From: Burkholderia sp. OK233
Lineage (GTDB): Bacteria > Pseudomonadota > Gammaproteobacteria > Burkholderiales > Burkholderiaceae
Reading direction: 5' to 3'
Assembly (NCBI RefSeq): GCF_900230185.1
Contig: NZ_OCSR01000001.1
Span: 4,216,001-4,280,000 of the forward strand
Length of the DNA stretch: 64,000 nucleotides
The notes under the pieces were generated by a model. The model made no database searches and was not told the DNA's origin. It was given only the letters and a program-made list of their open reading frames with translations. Positions 17,254 through 25,739 of the stretch are shown here, one piece after another; the first letter of the stretch is position 1; each line of letters opens with the position of its first letter. The position numbers and the translations under genes are program-made.

Positions 17254-18384
17254 ATGAAACGAGCATATGCCGGGATGGCGGTTGCGGGAGCACTGGTGTT
17301 TGGCGCTTGTGCCTGGGGTACGGAGTCGGCGGATAGTCTGCCGAAGTGGAGCGCCAACATTCCGATCAAAGTGACAAAACACTTTGCCTTCGATACGAGC
17401 GCGACCGCAGACGGAAAGTACTACCTCGCCGACGGATCGAATGTTGCACTAGACGTATTCGACGCCAAAACCATGACGCTGCTTGCGCAGATTCCTGGGG
17501 ATTTTGCCGGTGTTGGCAAGAGCTTCGATACCTCCTCGCCGGCAGGGGTGACGCCGGTCCCGGGCACGTCATTGGTCTACGTGGGAGACGTCAATTCGGT
17601 CAAGCTGATCGATGTGTCGGAAAAGAAGTTGATCAAGACGATCGCGGTCAGTACGTCAGGGATTCGCGCCGATGAAGGTTGCCTCGACCCGGAGCACCAC
17701 GTCGTGATGTACTCGAGCGGCGGCGAAAAACCACCGTTTGTGACCTTCATCGATACCCAGACTCAAGCTGTCGTCGGCAAACTTTCTCTCGCTGACTCCA
17801 CCGGTCTCGAGGCGTGCGCGTACGACCCGAAGCACAGCACTTTCATGTTGAACAACGATGGAACGAAGGCGAATCCGAAAGGCGAGGTCGATGTCATTCC
17901 TGTTGCGTCAGTTCTTGCAGGAAAGCCCTCCGTTTCGAAGCTGTTTGCGCTCAAAGGGTGCGATGCTCCGACTGGCATCGCAATCGGACCGGGCAACGAT
18001 GCGCTGATTGGGTGCGATCCCGATGAGGGGAGCAAGCAGTTGACGTTGATCATCGACCGTACTAGCGGCAAGACGCTTGCAGAATTGCCGTTTGGCGGTG
18101 CAGACCAGGTCGTCTATGACCCGGTTTCGAAGCGCTATTTCCTCCCCGCCGGCCACCACTCTGCTGACGGTATTTCTCAGGTTGGTCGGAAAGACGCGAA
18201 GTTCGACTCGGCGCTCGGCGTCGTCGACGCGACCACACGGCACTTCCTTGGCAGCGTTCCCGCCGGAATTCACGCGCACTCGATCGCCGTAGATGGTGAA
18301 TTGCATCGGGTGTTCGTGCCGCATGCGGGCGGCGTGTCGGCCGAATTTTCCAGCCCGGGCGTATCGGTATTTGCCACGCAGTAA
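17254..18384 (+). CDS. Secreted YncE/YVTN-type beta-propeller protein
   Basis: 376 residues with an N-terminal signal peptide (MKRAYAGMAVAGALVFGACAWG) and repeated propeller blades such as NVALDVFDAKTMTLLAQIP and SVKLIDVSEKKLIKTIAV, as in YncE-family periplasmic proteins. GGAG (17240-17243) precedes ATG by ten bases. Known YncE relatives bind DNA or metal-containing cofactors, or act as scaffold lyase-like folds. No substrate is visible here. It is sandwiched between two porins, which suggests an envelope function. Confidence 0.78.
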   Translation: MKRAYAGMAVAGALVFGACAWGTESADSLPKWSANIPIKVTKHFAFDTSATADGKYYLADGSNVALDVFDAKTMTLLAQIPGDFAGVGKSFDTSSPAGVTPVPGTSLVYVGDVNSVKLIDVSEKKLIKTIAVSTSGIRADEGCLDPEHHVVMYSSGGEKPPFVTFIDTQTQAVVGKLSLADSTGLEACAYDPKHSTFMLNNDGTKANPKGEVDVIPVASVLAGKPSVSKLFALKGCDAPTGIAIGPGNDALIGCDPDEGSKQLTLIIDRTSGKTLAELPFGGADQVVYDPVSKRYFLPAGHHSADGISQVGRKDAKFDSALGVVDATTRHFLGSVPAGIHAHSIAVDGELHRVFVPHAGGVSAEFSSPGVSVFATQ

Positions 18385-18407
18385 GCGCGTGCCCGGCAAA
18401 GGCTGCC

Positions 18408-18429
18408 CGCTCTCCCTTCAGGGAGGGCG
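18408..18429 (+). terminator. Weak terminator-like hairpin
   Basis: CGCTCTCCC-ttca-GGGAGGGCG forms a 9-bp stem with one G:T pair, 24 bases after the propeller stop. It is followed only by TGGTCTTT, so termination would be partial. Confidence 0.4.
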
Positions 18430-18518
18430 TGGTCTTTCGATCGGCCTGAAGGGTTTGAACCGGCTATGTGCCATCTTGTTGAAATACGCGTTAAGGCACC
18501 TGACAAAGGAACTGTGTG

Positions 18519-19325
18519 ATGACCAGCATTCAAGATTCAGATCAACGTCGCGAGACCGATCCAGCCAGTAAAGTCCCACAAATCACCTTGATGTTCTGGG
18601 CGGTCAAGATTCTCGCGACTACGGTCGGCGAGACCGGTGGTGACGCCCTGTCGATGACGTTGAAACTCGGTTATGCGATCAGCAGCATCATCCTCCTCGC
18701 ATTTTTCTTCGTCACGCTGACGGCCCAGATTGCGTCTAAACGGTATCGCCCCTTCGTATATTGGCTCGTGGTGGTCGCCACAACGACCGTCGGCACGACG
18801 ACTTCGGATTACCTTGATCGCACCGTCGGCCTTGGTTACGTCAAATCATCCTTCATGCTGTTTTGCGGTGTTCTCCTGATCCTTTACATCTGGCGCCGCG
18901 TCGTCGGAAGGGTCGAGTTCGAGAACATCGCGACGCGGAAGGAAGAGGTTTTTTACTGGCTCACGATTCTGGTTTCCAACACGCTCGGGACTGCACTAGG
19001 CGATTTCGTCGCAACCAGTGCAGGCCTCGGATTCGACGGCGGCGCGCTGGTGTTTGCCAGCCTGATTGTCGTCGTGGCCGCGGCGCACTTCTGGCTAAAG
19101 AAGGTCCCGCCCAGTGCGCTTTTCTGGGCTGCGTACATCCTCACTCGCCCCCTTGGCGCCACCCTCGGCGACACGCTCACCAAACCCTATGGCGAAGGTG
19201 GGCTGGAACTGGGCCGAATCGCTTCTTCGCTGGTCATTGCGGCGTTCATGGTCATGGGGATCGTCTTGATGTCGAGAAGTCAGCAACGGCGTGCCGTTCG
19301 TTCCGGCGAGGCCCTGCTGGACTGA
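18519..19325 (+). CDS. DUF347 repeat membrane protein
   Basis: About 268 residues with four copies of the DUF347 unit: FWAVKILATTVGETGGDALS, YWLVVVATTTVGTTTSDYLD, YWLTILVSNTLGTALGDFVA and FWAAYILTRPLGATLGDTL. Each unit carries a pair of membrane segments, giving eight in total (COG4705 family). The function of the family is not established; some are described as manganese- or metal-responsive membrane proteins. AAAGGA (18505-18510) precedes ATG 18519; a GTG at 18516 is an alternative. It sits between the secreted propeller and the second porin. Confidence 0.85.
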   Translation: MTSIQDSDQRRETDPASKVPQITLMFWAVKILATTVGETGGDALSMTLKLGYAISSIILLAFFFVTLTAQIASKRYRPFVYWLVVVATTTVGTTTSDYLDRTVGLGYVKSSFMLFCGVLLILYIWRRVVGRVEFENIATRKEEVFYWLTILVSNTLGTALGDFVATSAGLGFDGGALVFASLIVVVAAAHFWLKKVPPSALFWAAYILTRPLGATLGDTLTKPYGEGGLELGRIASSLVIAAFMVMGIVLMSRSQQRRAVRSGEALLD

Positions 19326-19452
19326 GTCAATAACAAACGCCCGGATATCGGAAGTAGCGCACGATCCGCACGGCGTTCCCGTCAGCGAACGGATATTCCT
19401 CCTGGGGGAGAAGGCGTTTTTTGCGCGGAAAAATAAATACTGGAGACTAGCA

Positions 19453-20556
19453 ATGAAAAAGTTTGCGTTGAGTACAGCAGCGTTACTGGCGTTGGCGAGC
19501 CCGTTCGCCCACGCACAAAGCAGCGTGACCCTGTACGGCATTATCGATGCGGGCATCACTTACTTCAGCAACGTGAACGGCCATTCGAACTTCGTCGCGA
19601 ACGACGGCTCGATCCAGTCGAATCGATGGGGCCTGCGCGGTGTGGAAGATATCGGTGGCGGGACGCGGGTTGTCTTCGTTCTGGAGAACGGTTTCAATCT
19701 CTACTCGGGCACCATGGTGCAATCGGGTGTGCTGTTTAGTCGTCAGGCGTGGTTGGGTATCGAAAATCAAACGTACGGCAGGTTCACGCTCGGCAAGCAG
19801 TACGACTTCTTCTGGGACAACCTCACGCAGTTTGCCATGGGGCAGGTCGCCGGTCAGTACTCGTGGCACCCGGGTGACTTCGATCACCTTGCAGGCACGT
19901 TGCACATCAATAACGCCGTCAAGTACACGTCGCCGAACTACCTGGGATTGCAGGCAGGCGCGCTGTATGCATTTCCTTCGCAATCCGTATCAGCGGGAAC
20001 CGGGCGCGTGATTGCGCTTGGCCTGCGCTATTCGAATGGACCGTTGAACCTCGGCGCCGCGTACACCGATACGCATGATCTCGGCTTGAATGGTCCGAGC
20101 CAGGCCGGTACCACGTTCTTCCCCGATCTGCCTGCCACGCCTGTGCTGGCGAGCAGCGTCAGCAGCTTCGGAGTGGGCGGCAGCTATCGCTTCGGCAGGA
20201 GCCTGACGCGGCTGCTGTTCACCGACACGCACTTCCGCATCCGGCACGACAACGGTTCGATGCCGACCTATGAAGTGAACGAGGTGTTTCAACTCACCCC
20301 TGCCACGACGCTGATGGGCGGCTACTGGTACAGCAAGCTCGGCTCGCAGAAGTGGCAGAACGGGACGCTCCTGCTCGATTACGCGCTGTCGAAGCGCACC
20401 GATGTCTATACGAGCGCGACTTATCTGCGCGCATCGGGTGGCGCGGCGCCGGTGTTCCTCGGCGGCGGTGCAGCGCCGGTGTTTGCCAATGGCGTGTATG
20501 TCGGCACAGGTCAGTCATCGACCGCGGTGCGGGTGGGGCTCCGCACACTGTTCTAG
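19453..20556 (+). CDS. Outer-membrane porin, OmpC-like Burkholderia type
   Basis: 367 residues with signal peptide MKKFALSTAALLALASPFAHA, first strand QSSVTLYGIIDAGI, and terminal strand VRVGLRTLF ending in Phe. GGAG precedes ATG 19453. The frame is open upstream to 19291, but that would destroy the signal peptide. It differs in the extracellular loops from the 16079 porin, so the two probably pass different solutes. The leader again has a hairpin-like CTCC/GGAG and a TTTTTT run about 35 bases before the ATG. Confidence 0.9.
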   Translation: MKKFALSTAALLALASPFAHAQSSVTLYGIIDAGITYFSNVNGHSNFVANDGSIQSNRWGLRGVEDIGGGTRVVFVLENGFNLYSGTMVQSGVLFSRQAWLGIENQTYGRFTLGKQYDFFWDNLTQFAMGQVAGQYSWHPGDFDHLAGTLHINNAVKYTSPNYLGLQAGALYAFPSQSVSAGTGRVIALGLRYSNGPLNLGAAYTDTHDLGLNGPSQAGTTFFPDLPATPVLASSVSSFGVGGSYRFGRSLTRLLFTDTHFRIRHDNGSMPTYEVNEVFQLTPATTLMGGYWYSKLGSQKWQNGTLLLDYALSKRTDVYTSATYLRASGGAAPVFLGGGAAPVFANGVYVGTGQSSTAVRVGLRTLF

Positions 20557-20676
20557 ACCTGACACGTCAGCAGCGACGGCTCGGCGTATTGCCCCAAGCT
20601 CATTTCAAACCGCCAGTTGGACCCAATCCGGAGTAGGCGTCAGGCGGTGGCGTTCTCCGGATATCAGGAGACAAGC

Positions 20677-22269
20677 ATGGATACCTATCACCAGCGCGTA
20701 ATTCGATGGCTCATTGCAATAGCGATTCCACTGGTCATTCTGGGGTGCGGCGGTAGTGTCCACAGCACTGCGCCCGCCGACCCCACCGTCGTCAAGACCC
20801 AGCAAGGACAGGTAAAAGGCCTCACCGTCAACGGCGTACGTGAGTTTCTCGGCTTGCGGTATGCGGCGCCACCGACCGGCGCACTGCGTTGGAAACCTCC
20901 CGCACCAGCCGTGGCCTATACGACGAGCATGTACGACGCGTCGCACGTCGGCTCGGCATGTGTACAGGGGACGGCGACGGCCCCGACTGGCAGTGAGGAC
21001 TGTCTCTTCATCAACGTCTACGTTCCTGGCACCACCGCAAGCACCACGGCGTTGCCTGTGCTGTTCTGGATTCACGGCGGCGGTTTCATTGTTGGATCCG
21101 GTTCCGCGACGGATGGCAGTGCGCTTGCCCAGAAGGCGAACGCGATTGTGGTGACGATCAATTACCGTCTCAATGCGCTGGGCTTCCTGGCCCATCCGGC
21201 GCTAGCGGCGGAAGATCCCAACGGCGCCTCGGGCGACTACGGCATCATGGACCAGACCGCCGCGCTTGCCTGGGTGCAGAAAAATATCACTGCGTTCGGA
21301 GGCGATCCCGGCAACGTGACAATCTTCGGCGATTCGGCGGGCGGTCATTCGGTGTATGTGCAACTTGCTTCGCCAGGTGCGGCGGGTCTGTTTGCGAAGG
21401 CGGTCGCCATGAGCGGTGGCTTCAGCCGGCAGCAGGAAACCTTGCAGCAGGCTGAAACGGACGGCATTGGCTACGCCAAAACATGGGGCTGCACGGACAC
21501 CACCAGCGCCGCTTGCCTGCGTAATTTACCGGCGTCTGCGCTGCTGCAAGGCAACCCCGTGGCGTGGTACGCGACAATCGACGGCAAGGTACTGCCGAGT
21601 TCGACGAGCGCGGCATTTGCCAGTGGCCAGTACAGCCGGGTGCCGGTGATATCCGGTTTCACCGAGGACGAAGGAACGTACTTCGTCGCGGCGGCGTTCG
21701 ACGCGCAGGGCAATCCGGTCACATCCGCGGGCTACGAAACGGCGATCCAGAACTTCCTTGGCGTTCCCGGCACCGCCACCGCGGCGCTCTATCCGGCGAG
21801 TCAGTTCACGTCGCCGAGCCAGGCACTAGCCAAAGTCACCGGCGACTACCTGTTCATCTGCAGCGAAATGGAGGACGCCGACAACCTCGCGAAGTATTCG
21901 CCAGCGGCTTACATGTATCGCTTTTCCGATCCCGCGCCTTACAGCGTACACAGCCTGATTTCATTGCTGCCGCCAACCGCCATGAACTACGGCGCCTTTC
22001 ATTCGTCTGATCTCGACTACTGGTGGCAACTGATCCCAAGCCCGACGGCAAACCAGGCAAGCCTGTCCGCGGCGATGACAACCGCGCTTGCAGGTTTCGC
22101 GCATGCCGGCAATCCGAATTCGGGCAGTACGGTGGCGAACTGGCCGTTGTACACGTCGGCGACCCGGCAAACGCTCGACTTCGGTTATCCGGTCTCAAAC
22201 ACTTACGATGCGTACACTGCGCATCAGTGCAGCTACTGGTATGGCGAGGCGCCGTCGCACGGCCTGTAG
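20677..22269 (+). CDS. Lipoprotein carboxylesterase type B
   Basis: 530-residue alpha/beta hydrolase of the carboxylesterase B family. The N-terminal lipoprotein-type signal ends ILGC24. The nucleophile elbow is GDSAG with Ser220, the oxyanion block is FWIHGGGFIVGSG, a likely catalytic Glu lies in GFTEDEGTYF, and His in GAFHSSDLDY. CAGGAG (20665-20670) lies six bases before ATG 20677. It should act on ester substrates at the inner or outer membrane. It is close to the second porin, which may deliver the ester; this is an inference. Confidence 0.88.
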   Translation: MDTYHQRVIRWLIAIAIPLVILGCGGSVHSTAPADPTVVKTQQGQVKGLTVNGVREFLGLRYAAPPTGALRWKPPAPAVAYTTSMYDASHVGSACVQGTATAPTGSEDCLFINVYVPGTTASTTALPVLFWIHGGGFIVGSGSATDGSALAQKANAIVVTINYRLNALGFLAHPALAAEDPNGASGDYGIMDQTAALAWVQKNITAFGGDPGNVTIFGDSAGGHSVYVQLASPGAAGLFAKAVAMSGGFSRQQETLQQAETDGIGYAKTWGCTDTTSAACLRNLPASALLQGNPVAWYATIDGKVLPSSTSAAFASGQYSRVPVISGFTEDEGTYFVAAAFDAQGNPVTSAGYETAIQNFLGVPGTATAALYPASQFTSPSQALAKVTGDYLFICSEMEDADNLAKYSPAAYMYRFSDPAPYSVHSLISLLPPTAMNYGAFHSSDLDYWWQLIPSPTANQASLSAAMTTALAGFAHAGNPNSGSTVANWPLYTSATRQTLDFGYPVSNTYDAYTAHQCSYWYGEAPSHGL

Positions 22270-22465
22270 AGTCTTCAGGACGGCAGGGAAGAGCGCTGCT
22301 CGTGTTGGGCACTACGTGGGTGCACCACGCGGATGCACCACGGGCGGCGCAACCCCTGATTACGGTTTGATACGTTCTCCGAAAACCAATCCACAAAAGC
22401 TTGTTTGCGATTCCGTATCCAGGTCGCTAGATTCATTCATATAGCAATGAATCGACGGAGGTCGC

Positions 22466-22714
22466 ATGACCACACTTTCAGCGACGCTTATCTGGGACGG
22501 ACTTCGGCATCCTGTGCGAAGCCTGCAGAAGCAATTGTCAAAACACGCGCCCGTCACGTCCGGGCAATCTTCAGACGAGACGGCTGCCGCGACCCATACG
22601 TCCCCATCGCCCGAACAACTCGAACGCATTGCGGCTTACGCGCGCTGCGGCTATTTCCATATGGAATACACCGCTGGCATGTTTGTCGTGCCGCTCCAGC
22701 TCCCGCGGGAATAA
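22466..22714 (+). CDS. Small hypothetical protein
   Basis: 82 residues from ATG 22466 with GGAGG (22457-22461) at good spacing. The N-terminal part is TLSATLIWDGLRHPVRSLQKQL, the middle is a Ser/Thr/Pro linker, and the end is AAYARCGYFHMEYTAGMFVVPLQLPRE. No signal peptide or known domain. It is probably a lineage-specific Burkholderiaceae protein. Function unknown. Confidence 0.5.
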   Translation: MTTLSATLIWDGLRHPVRSLQKQLSKHAPVTSGQSSDETAAATHTSPSPEQLERIAAYARCGYFHMEYTAGMFVVPLQLPRE

Positions 22715-22798
22715 CGCGCGTGCCGGCGGTGGCGCGGCAAATCCGCCGCGAACGGACGTAGCGGGGTTGCTTCAAGCCGGAGCATCCGAACCGATGCT

Positions 22799-22825
22799 TC
22801 TTTAGAAATGACAATTAATTGGTTC
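22799..22825 (+). promoter_or_regulatory. Degenerate copy of the shared sulfur-island promoter motif
   Basis: ATTGGTTC (22818-22825) is identical to the 3' half of the motif found at 40036 and 63024. At the same 8-base spacing upstream lies TCTTTAGAAAT, which matches 7 of 11 positions of GCTTTGCATAT. It lies 110 bases before the rhodanese ATG and may control the rhodanese/cysE/encapsulin genes. Confidence 0.4.
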
Positions 22826-22935
22826 GGCTTCGGCTAGCTCTCTTTCATAGTGTCTCCTGATGGCTATAGGCGGTTGCTTTTCGCAGATGGCTTTGACCAG
22901 CGCGTACTGATTCGCGCCATATCGAAGGAGACGTC

Positions 22936-23403
22936 ATGACGCTTGAACTCGCAGAACGACCCACCCACGCGCTGCTTGAAGCCGCCCGTTCGAGAGCCGC
23001 GGAAGCCGGTTTGCCCTATGCCGGCGGCCTGTCGCCACACGATGCGTGGGCCCTCGTCCAGGCCGGCGACGCCGTGCTGGTGGACGTGCGCACCGCCGAA
23101 GAACGCAAATTCGTCGGTCTCGTACCGGACAGCCTGCATGTCGCATGGGCGACGGGCACGAGCCTGACCCGCAATCCGCGCTTCGCGCGTGAACTGGAAG
23201 CGAAAACCGGCAAGGACGCCGTCGTGCTGCTGCTGTGCCGCAGCGGCAACCGCTCGGCACTGGCCGCCGAGGCCGCGGCGAAAGCCGGCTTCACGCAGGT
23301 ATTCAATGTTCTGGAAGGCTTTGAAGGGGAGCTGGACGGCGCGCAACGGCGCGGCGCCAGCAATGGTTGGCGCTTTCACGGCCTGCCATGGATTCAGGAC
23401 TGA
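22936..23403 (+). CDS. Rhodanese-domain sulfurtransferase
   Basis: 155 residues forming a single rhodanese domain with active-site loop CRSGNRS (Cys101). The family carries persulfide sulfur on this Cys. AAGGAG lies just before the ATG. It is the first gene of the cluster rhodanese-CysE-XRE-encapsulin-cysteine desulfurase. That gene set is known around family 2A encapsulins, so the likely role is handling sulfane sulfur passed to or from the encapsulated desulfurase. Confidence 0.88.
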   Translation: MTLELAERPTHALLEAARSRAAEAGLPYAGGLSPHDAWALVQAGDAVLVDVRTAEERKFVGLVPDSLHVAWATGTSLTRNPRFARELEAKTGKDAVVLLLCRSGNRSALAAEAAAKAGFTQVFNVLEGFEGELDGAQRRGASNGWRFHGLPWIQD

Positions 23404-23445
23404 CAGTCTGATCGTTCATGCTGCACTTTACGGGGAGTAACCGCT

Positions 23446-24426
23446 GTGGCTGTGTTTGATGTCGATGAGATTGTTCACGCGCTTCAGACGGTCCGCCAGC
23501 AATGGCGCGAAGTGCAGAAGCGCTCGCTCGAACCGGGCGGGCGCGAATTGCCGGGGCGCGAAGCGCTCTCGGAGATCATTGAAACGCTGAAGGGTGTGCT
23601 TTTTCCAATGCGGCTCGGGCCGCCCGATCTGCGTCAGGAAAGCGAAAACTTCTATGTCGGCCATGCGCTCGACGCCGCGCTGCATGCCTTGCTGAGTCAG
23701 GCGCGTCTGGAGTTTCACTACCGCAGCCGCCATCAACCGCCGCCCGCCGCCACGATCGAGGCGCAGGCCGGAATCGCGGTGCGCGCTTTCGCGGCGCGCT
23801 TGCCGGCGATTCGCAGCTTGCTCGACAGCGACGTATTAGCCGCGTTTCACGGCGACCCGGCGGCCGGCAGTGTGGATGAAGTCCTGCTGTGCTACCCCGG
23901 CGTGCTGGCGATGATCCACCATCGGCTCGCGCATGAGCTGTATGGGCTGGGGCTGCCGCTGCTGGCACGCATCATCGCCGAGCTCGCGCATGCGCAGACC
24001 GGTATCGACATTCATCCTGGGGCGCGGATCGGCGCGGGGTTCTTCATCGATCATGGAACGGGCGTGGTGATCGGCGAAACGGCCATCATCGGCGAACGCG
24101 TACGGGTCTATCAGGCCGTCACGCTGGGCGCGAAGCGGTTTCCGCGTGACGCGCAGGGACATCTGGAGAAAGGCCATGCACGTCATCCGATCGTCGAAGA
24201 CGACGTCGTGATTTACGCGGGCGCCACCATTCTTGGGCGCGTCACGCTTGGGCAGGGCGCGGTGATCGGCGGCAATGTGTGGGTCACGCAGGATGTCGCG
24301 CCGGGTTCGCACGTGACGCAGGCCGTGTCGCGCAACGAAGGCACCGGCGCCGCCGCCGCGGTCCGTGAGCGAACGCCGCGCGATCAGGCCGTCGCGGAGC
24401 CTGCCACGGCCGGAGCGGCTCGATGA
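23446..24426 (+). CDS. cysE: Serine O-acetyltransferase (CysE/EpsC/SrpH type)
   Basis: 326 residues. It acetylates serine with acetyl-CoA to O-acetylserine, the precursor of cysteine. The N-terminal helical domain (residues 1-170) is followed by a left-handed beta-helix of hexapeptide repeats with the catalytic block IHPGARIGAGFFIDHGTGVVIGET (His-Asp) and GAKRFPRDAQGH. GTG 23446 has GGGGAG (23432-23437) eight bases upstream. It is 42 bases after the rhodanese gene and overlaps the XRE gene by four bases (ATGA). Linkage to an encapsulin and cysteine desulfurase is the classic SrpH arrangement. Confidence 0.9.
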   Translation: MAVFDVDEIVHALQTVRQQWREVQKRSLEPGGRELPGREALSEIIETLKGVLFPMRLGPPDLRQESENFYVGHALDAALHALLSQARLEFHYRSRHQPPPAATIEAQAGIAVRAFAARLPAIRSLLDSDVLAAFHGDPAAGSVDEVLLCYPGVLAMIHHRLAHELYGLGLPLLARIIAELAHAQTGIDIHPGARIGAGFFIDHGTGVVIGETAIIGERVRVYQAVTLGAKRFPRDAQGHLEKGHARHPIVEDDVVIYAGATILGRVTLGQGAVIGGNVWVTQDVAPGSHVTQAVSRNEGTGAAAAVRERTPRDQAVAEPATAGAAR

Positions 24427-24698
24427 GCGTGCTCGTCAGGAACTTCGGCGCCGCGGTGCGGTGCTTTCGCGAGGCGTGCGGCTGGTCGCAGGAGCAATTG
24501 GCCGAGCACGCCGGACTCAACCGGTCTTATGTCGGCGAGATCGAGCGTGGTTCTGCTATCGCGTCGATTGTCACGCTCGACAAGCTTGCCCGTGCTTTCA
24601 ACGTGCCGGTCGAACGCTTGCTCAGCCATTCGCCCGACGGCGTGAGCGTTGCCGCGCGCCCGCATTCCACATTCATCGATCCTGCTTCCGCCCGTTAG
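24423..24698 (+). CDS. XRE-family HTH regulator
   Basis: 91 residues, almost entirely one helix-turn-helix domain: FREACGWSQEQLAEHAGLNRSYVGEIERG, residues 15-43. It is coupled to cysE by an ATGA overlap. As a small stand-alone repressor inside the sulfur cluster it may control the cluster itself, or cysteine synthesis; no operator could be assigned. About 110 bases separate it from the encapsulin gene. Confidence 0.85.
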   Translation: MSVLVRNFGAAVRCFREACGWSQEQLAEHAGLNRSYVGEIERGSAIASIVTLDKLARAFNVPVERLLSHSPDGVSVAARPHSTFIDPASAR

Positions 24699-24806
24699 AC
24701 CGCTGCTTTGCCGTCTATAGTATGTTGAACGGCCAGGGGCGTCTTCCCATAATCACTCTCGTTCATAAGCTTTCCTGTTTTTCTTCTATCAATCCTGAAG
24801 CTTCAG

Positions 24807-25739
24807 ATGACAGCAACAGTCGGCGGCCTGACGGCGCTCGGCGATACCGCAGCACGGCAACTAGCCAATGCCACCAAAACCGTTCCGCAACTCGCGACGA
24901 TCACGCCCCGCTGGCTCACTCATCTGCTGCAATGGCTGCCGGTCGAAGCGGGCATCTATCGTCTGAACCAGGTGAAGAATCCTGAAGCCGTCAAGGCGGC
25001 CTGCACCGCGCGTGAAGATGAAAGCATTCTGCCGCGCACTTTCGTGCCGTACGAAGAGCAGCCGCGCGAGTACTTCCTGAATGCGGTCAGCACGGTGCTC
25101 GACGTGCACACGCGGATCTCGGATCTGTACAGCAGCCCGCACGATCAGATCAAGGAACAACTGCGCCTCACGATCGAAACGATCAAGGAGTTGCAGGAAA
25201 GCCAGCTGATCAACAATCCGGACTACGGCCTGCTTGCGAACGTGGCCGAAGAGCAGCGTGTGTTTCCGCTAACCGGTGCGCCGACCCCCGACGATCTCGA
25301 CGAATTGCTGACCAAGGTATGGAAAGAGCCTGCGTTCTTCCTGACGCATCCGCTCGCGATTGCCGCCTTCGGTCGTGAATGCACGCGCCGTGGCGTGCCG
25401 CCGCCGACAGTCAGCCTGTTCGGCTCGCAGTTCCTGACGTGGCGTGGCATTCCGCTGATCCCGTCGGACAAGGTGCCGGCTGCCGATGGCAAGACCAAGA
25501 TTTTGCTGCTGCGCGTGGGCGACAAGCGCCAGGGCGTGGTCGGCCTGTTCCAGCCGGGCGTGGCCGGCGAACAGGGTCCGGGTCTGTCGGTCCGCTTCAT
25601 GGGCATCAACAATCATGCGATCGCGTCGTATCTGATCTCGCTCTATTGCTCGCTCGCGGTGCATTCGCCGGACGCGCTGGCGGTTCTCGATGACGTGGAG
25701 ATCGGCAAGTACCATGACTACCCAGACACCTACAAGTAA
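24807..25739 (+). CDS. Family 2A encapsulin shell protein (SrpI-like)
   Basis: 310 residues with the conserved landmarks of family 2A encapsulins: LARREDESILPRTFVPYEEQPREY-type block near residue 75, DLYSSPHDQIKEQLRLTIETIKELQESQLINNPDYGLL, the HK97-like core, and the C-terminal MGINNHAIASYLISLYCSLAVHSPDALAVLDDVEIG. The family builds an icosahedral protein shell in the cytoplasm around a cysteine desulfurase. Length fits. The start region has only a weak GAAG, and TATAGT (24716-24721) may be the -10. The cargo gene starts inside its last 26 bases. Confidence 0.93.
   Translation: MTATVGGLTALGDTAARQLANATKTVPQLATITPRWLTHLLQWLPVEAGIYRLNQVKNPEAVKAACTAREDESILPRTFVPYEEQPREYFLNAVSTVLDVHTRISDLYSSPHDQIKEQLRLTIETIKELQESQLINNPDYGLLANVAEEQRVFPLTGAPTPDDLDELLTKVWKEPAFFLTHPLAIAAFGRECTRRGVPPPTVSLFGSQFLTWRGIPLIPSDKVPAADGKTKILLLRVGDKRQGVVGLFQPGVAGEQGPGLSVRFMGINNHAIASYLISLYCSLAVHSPDALAVLDDVEIGKYHDYPDTYK

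Noticed and set aside
22405..22761. A longer small ORF overlapping 22466-22714 in another frame
   Set aside because: It lacks a ribosome site, whereas the 22466 start has GGAGG at proper spacing.
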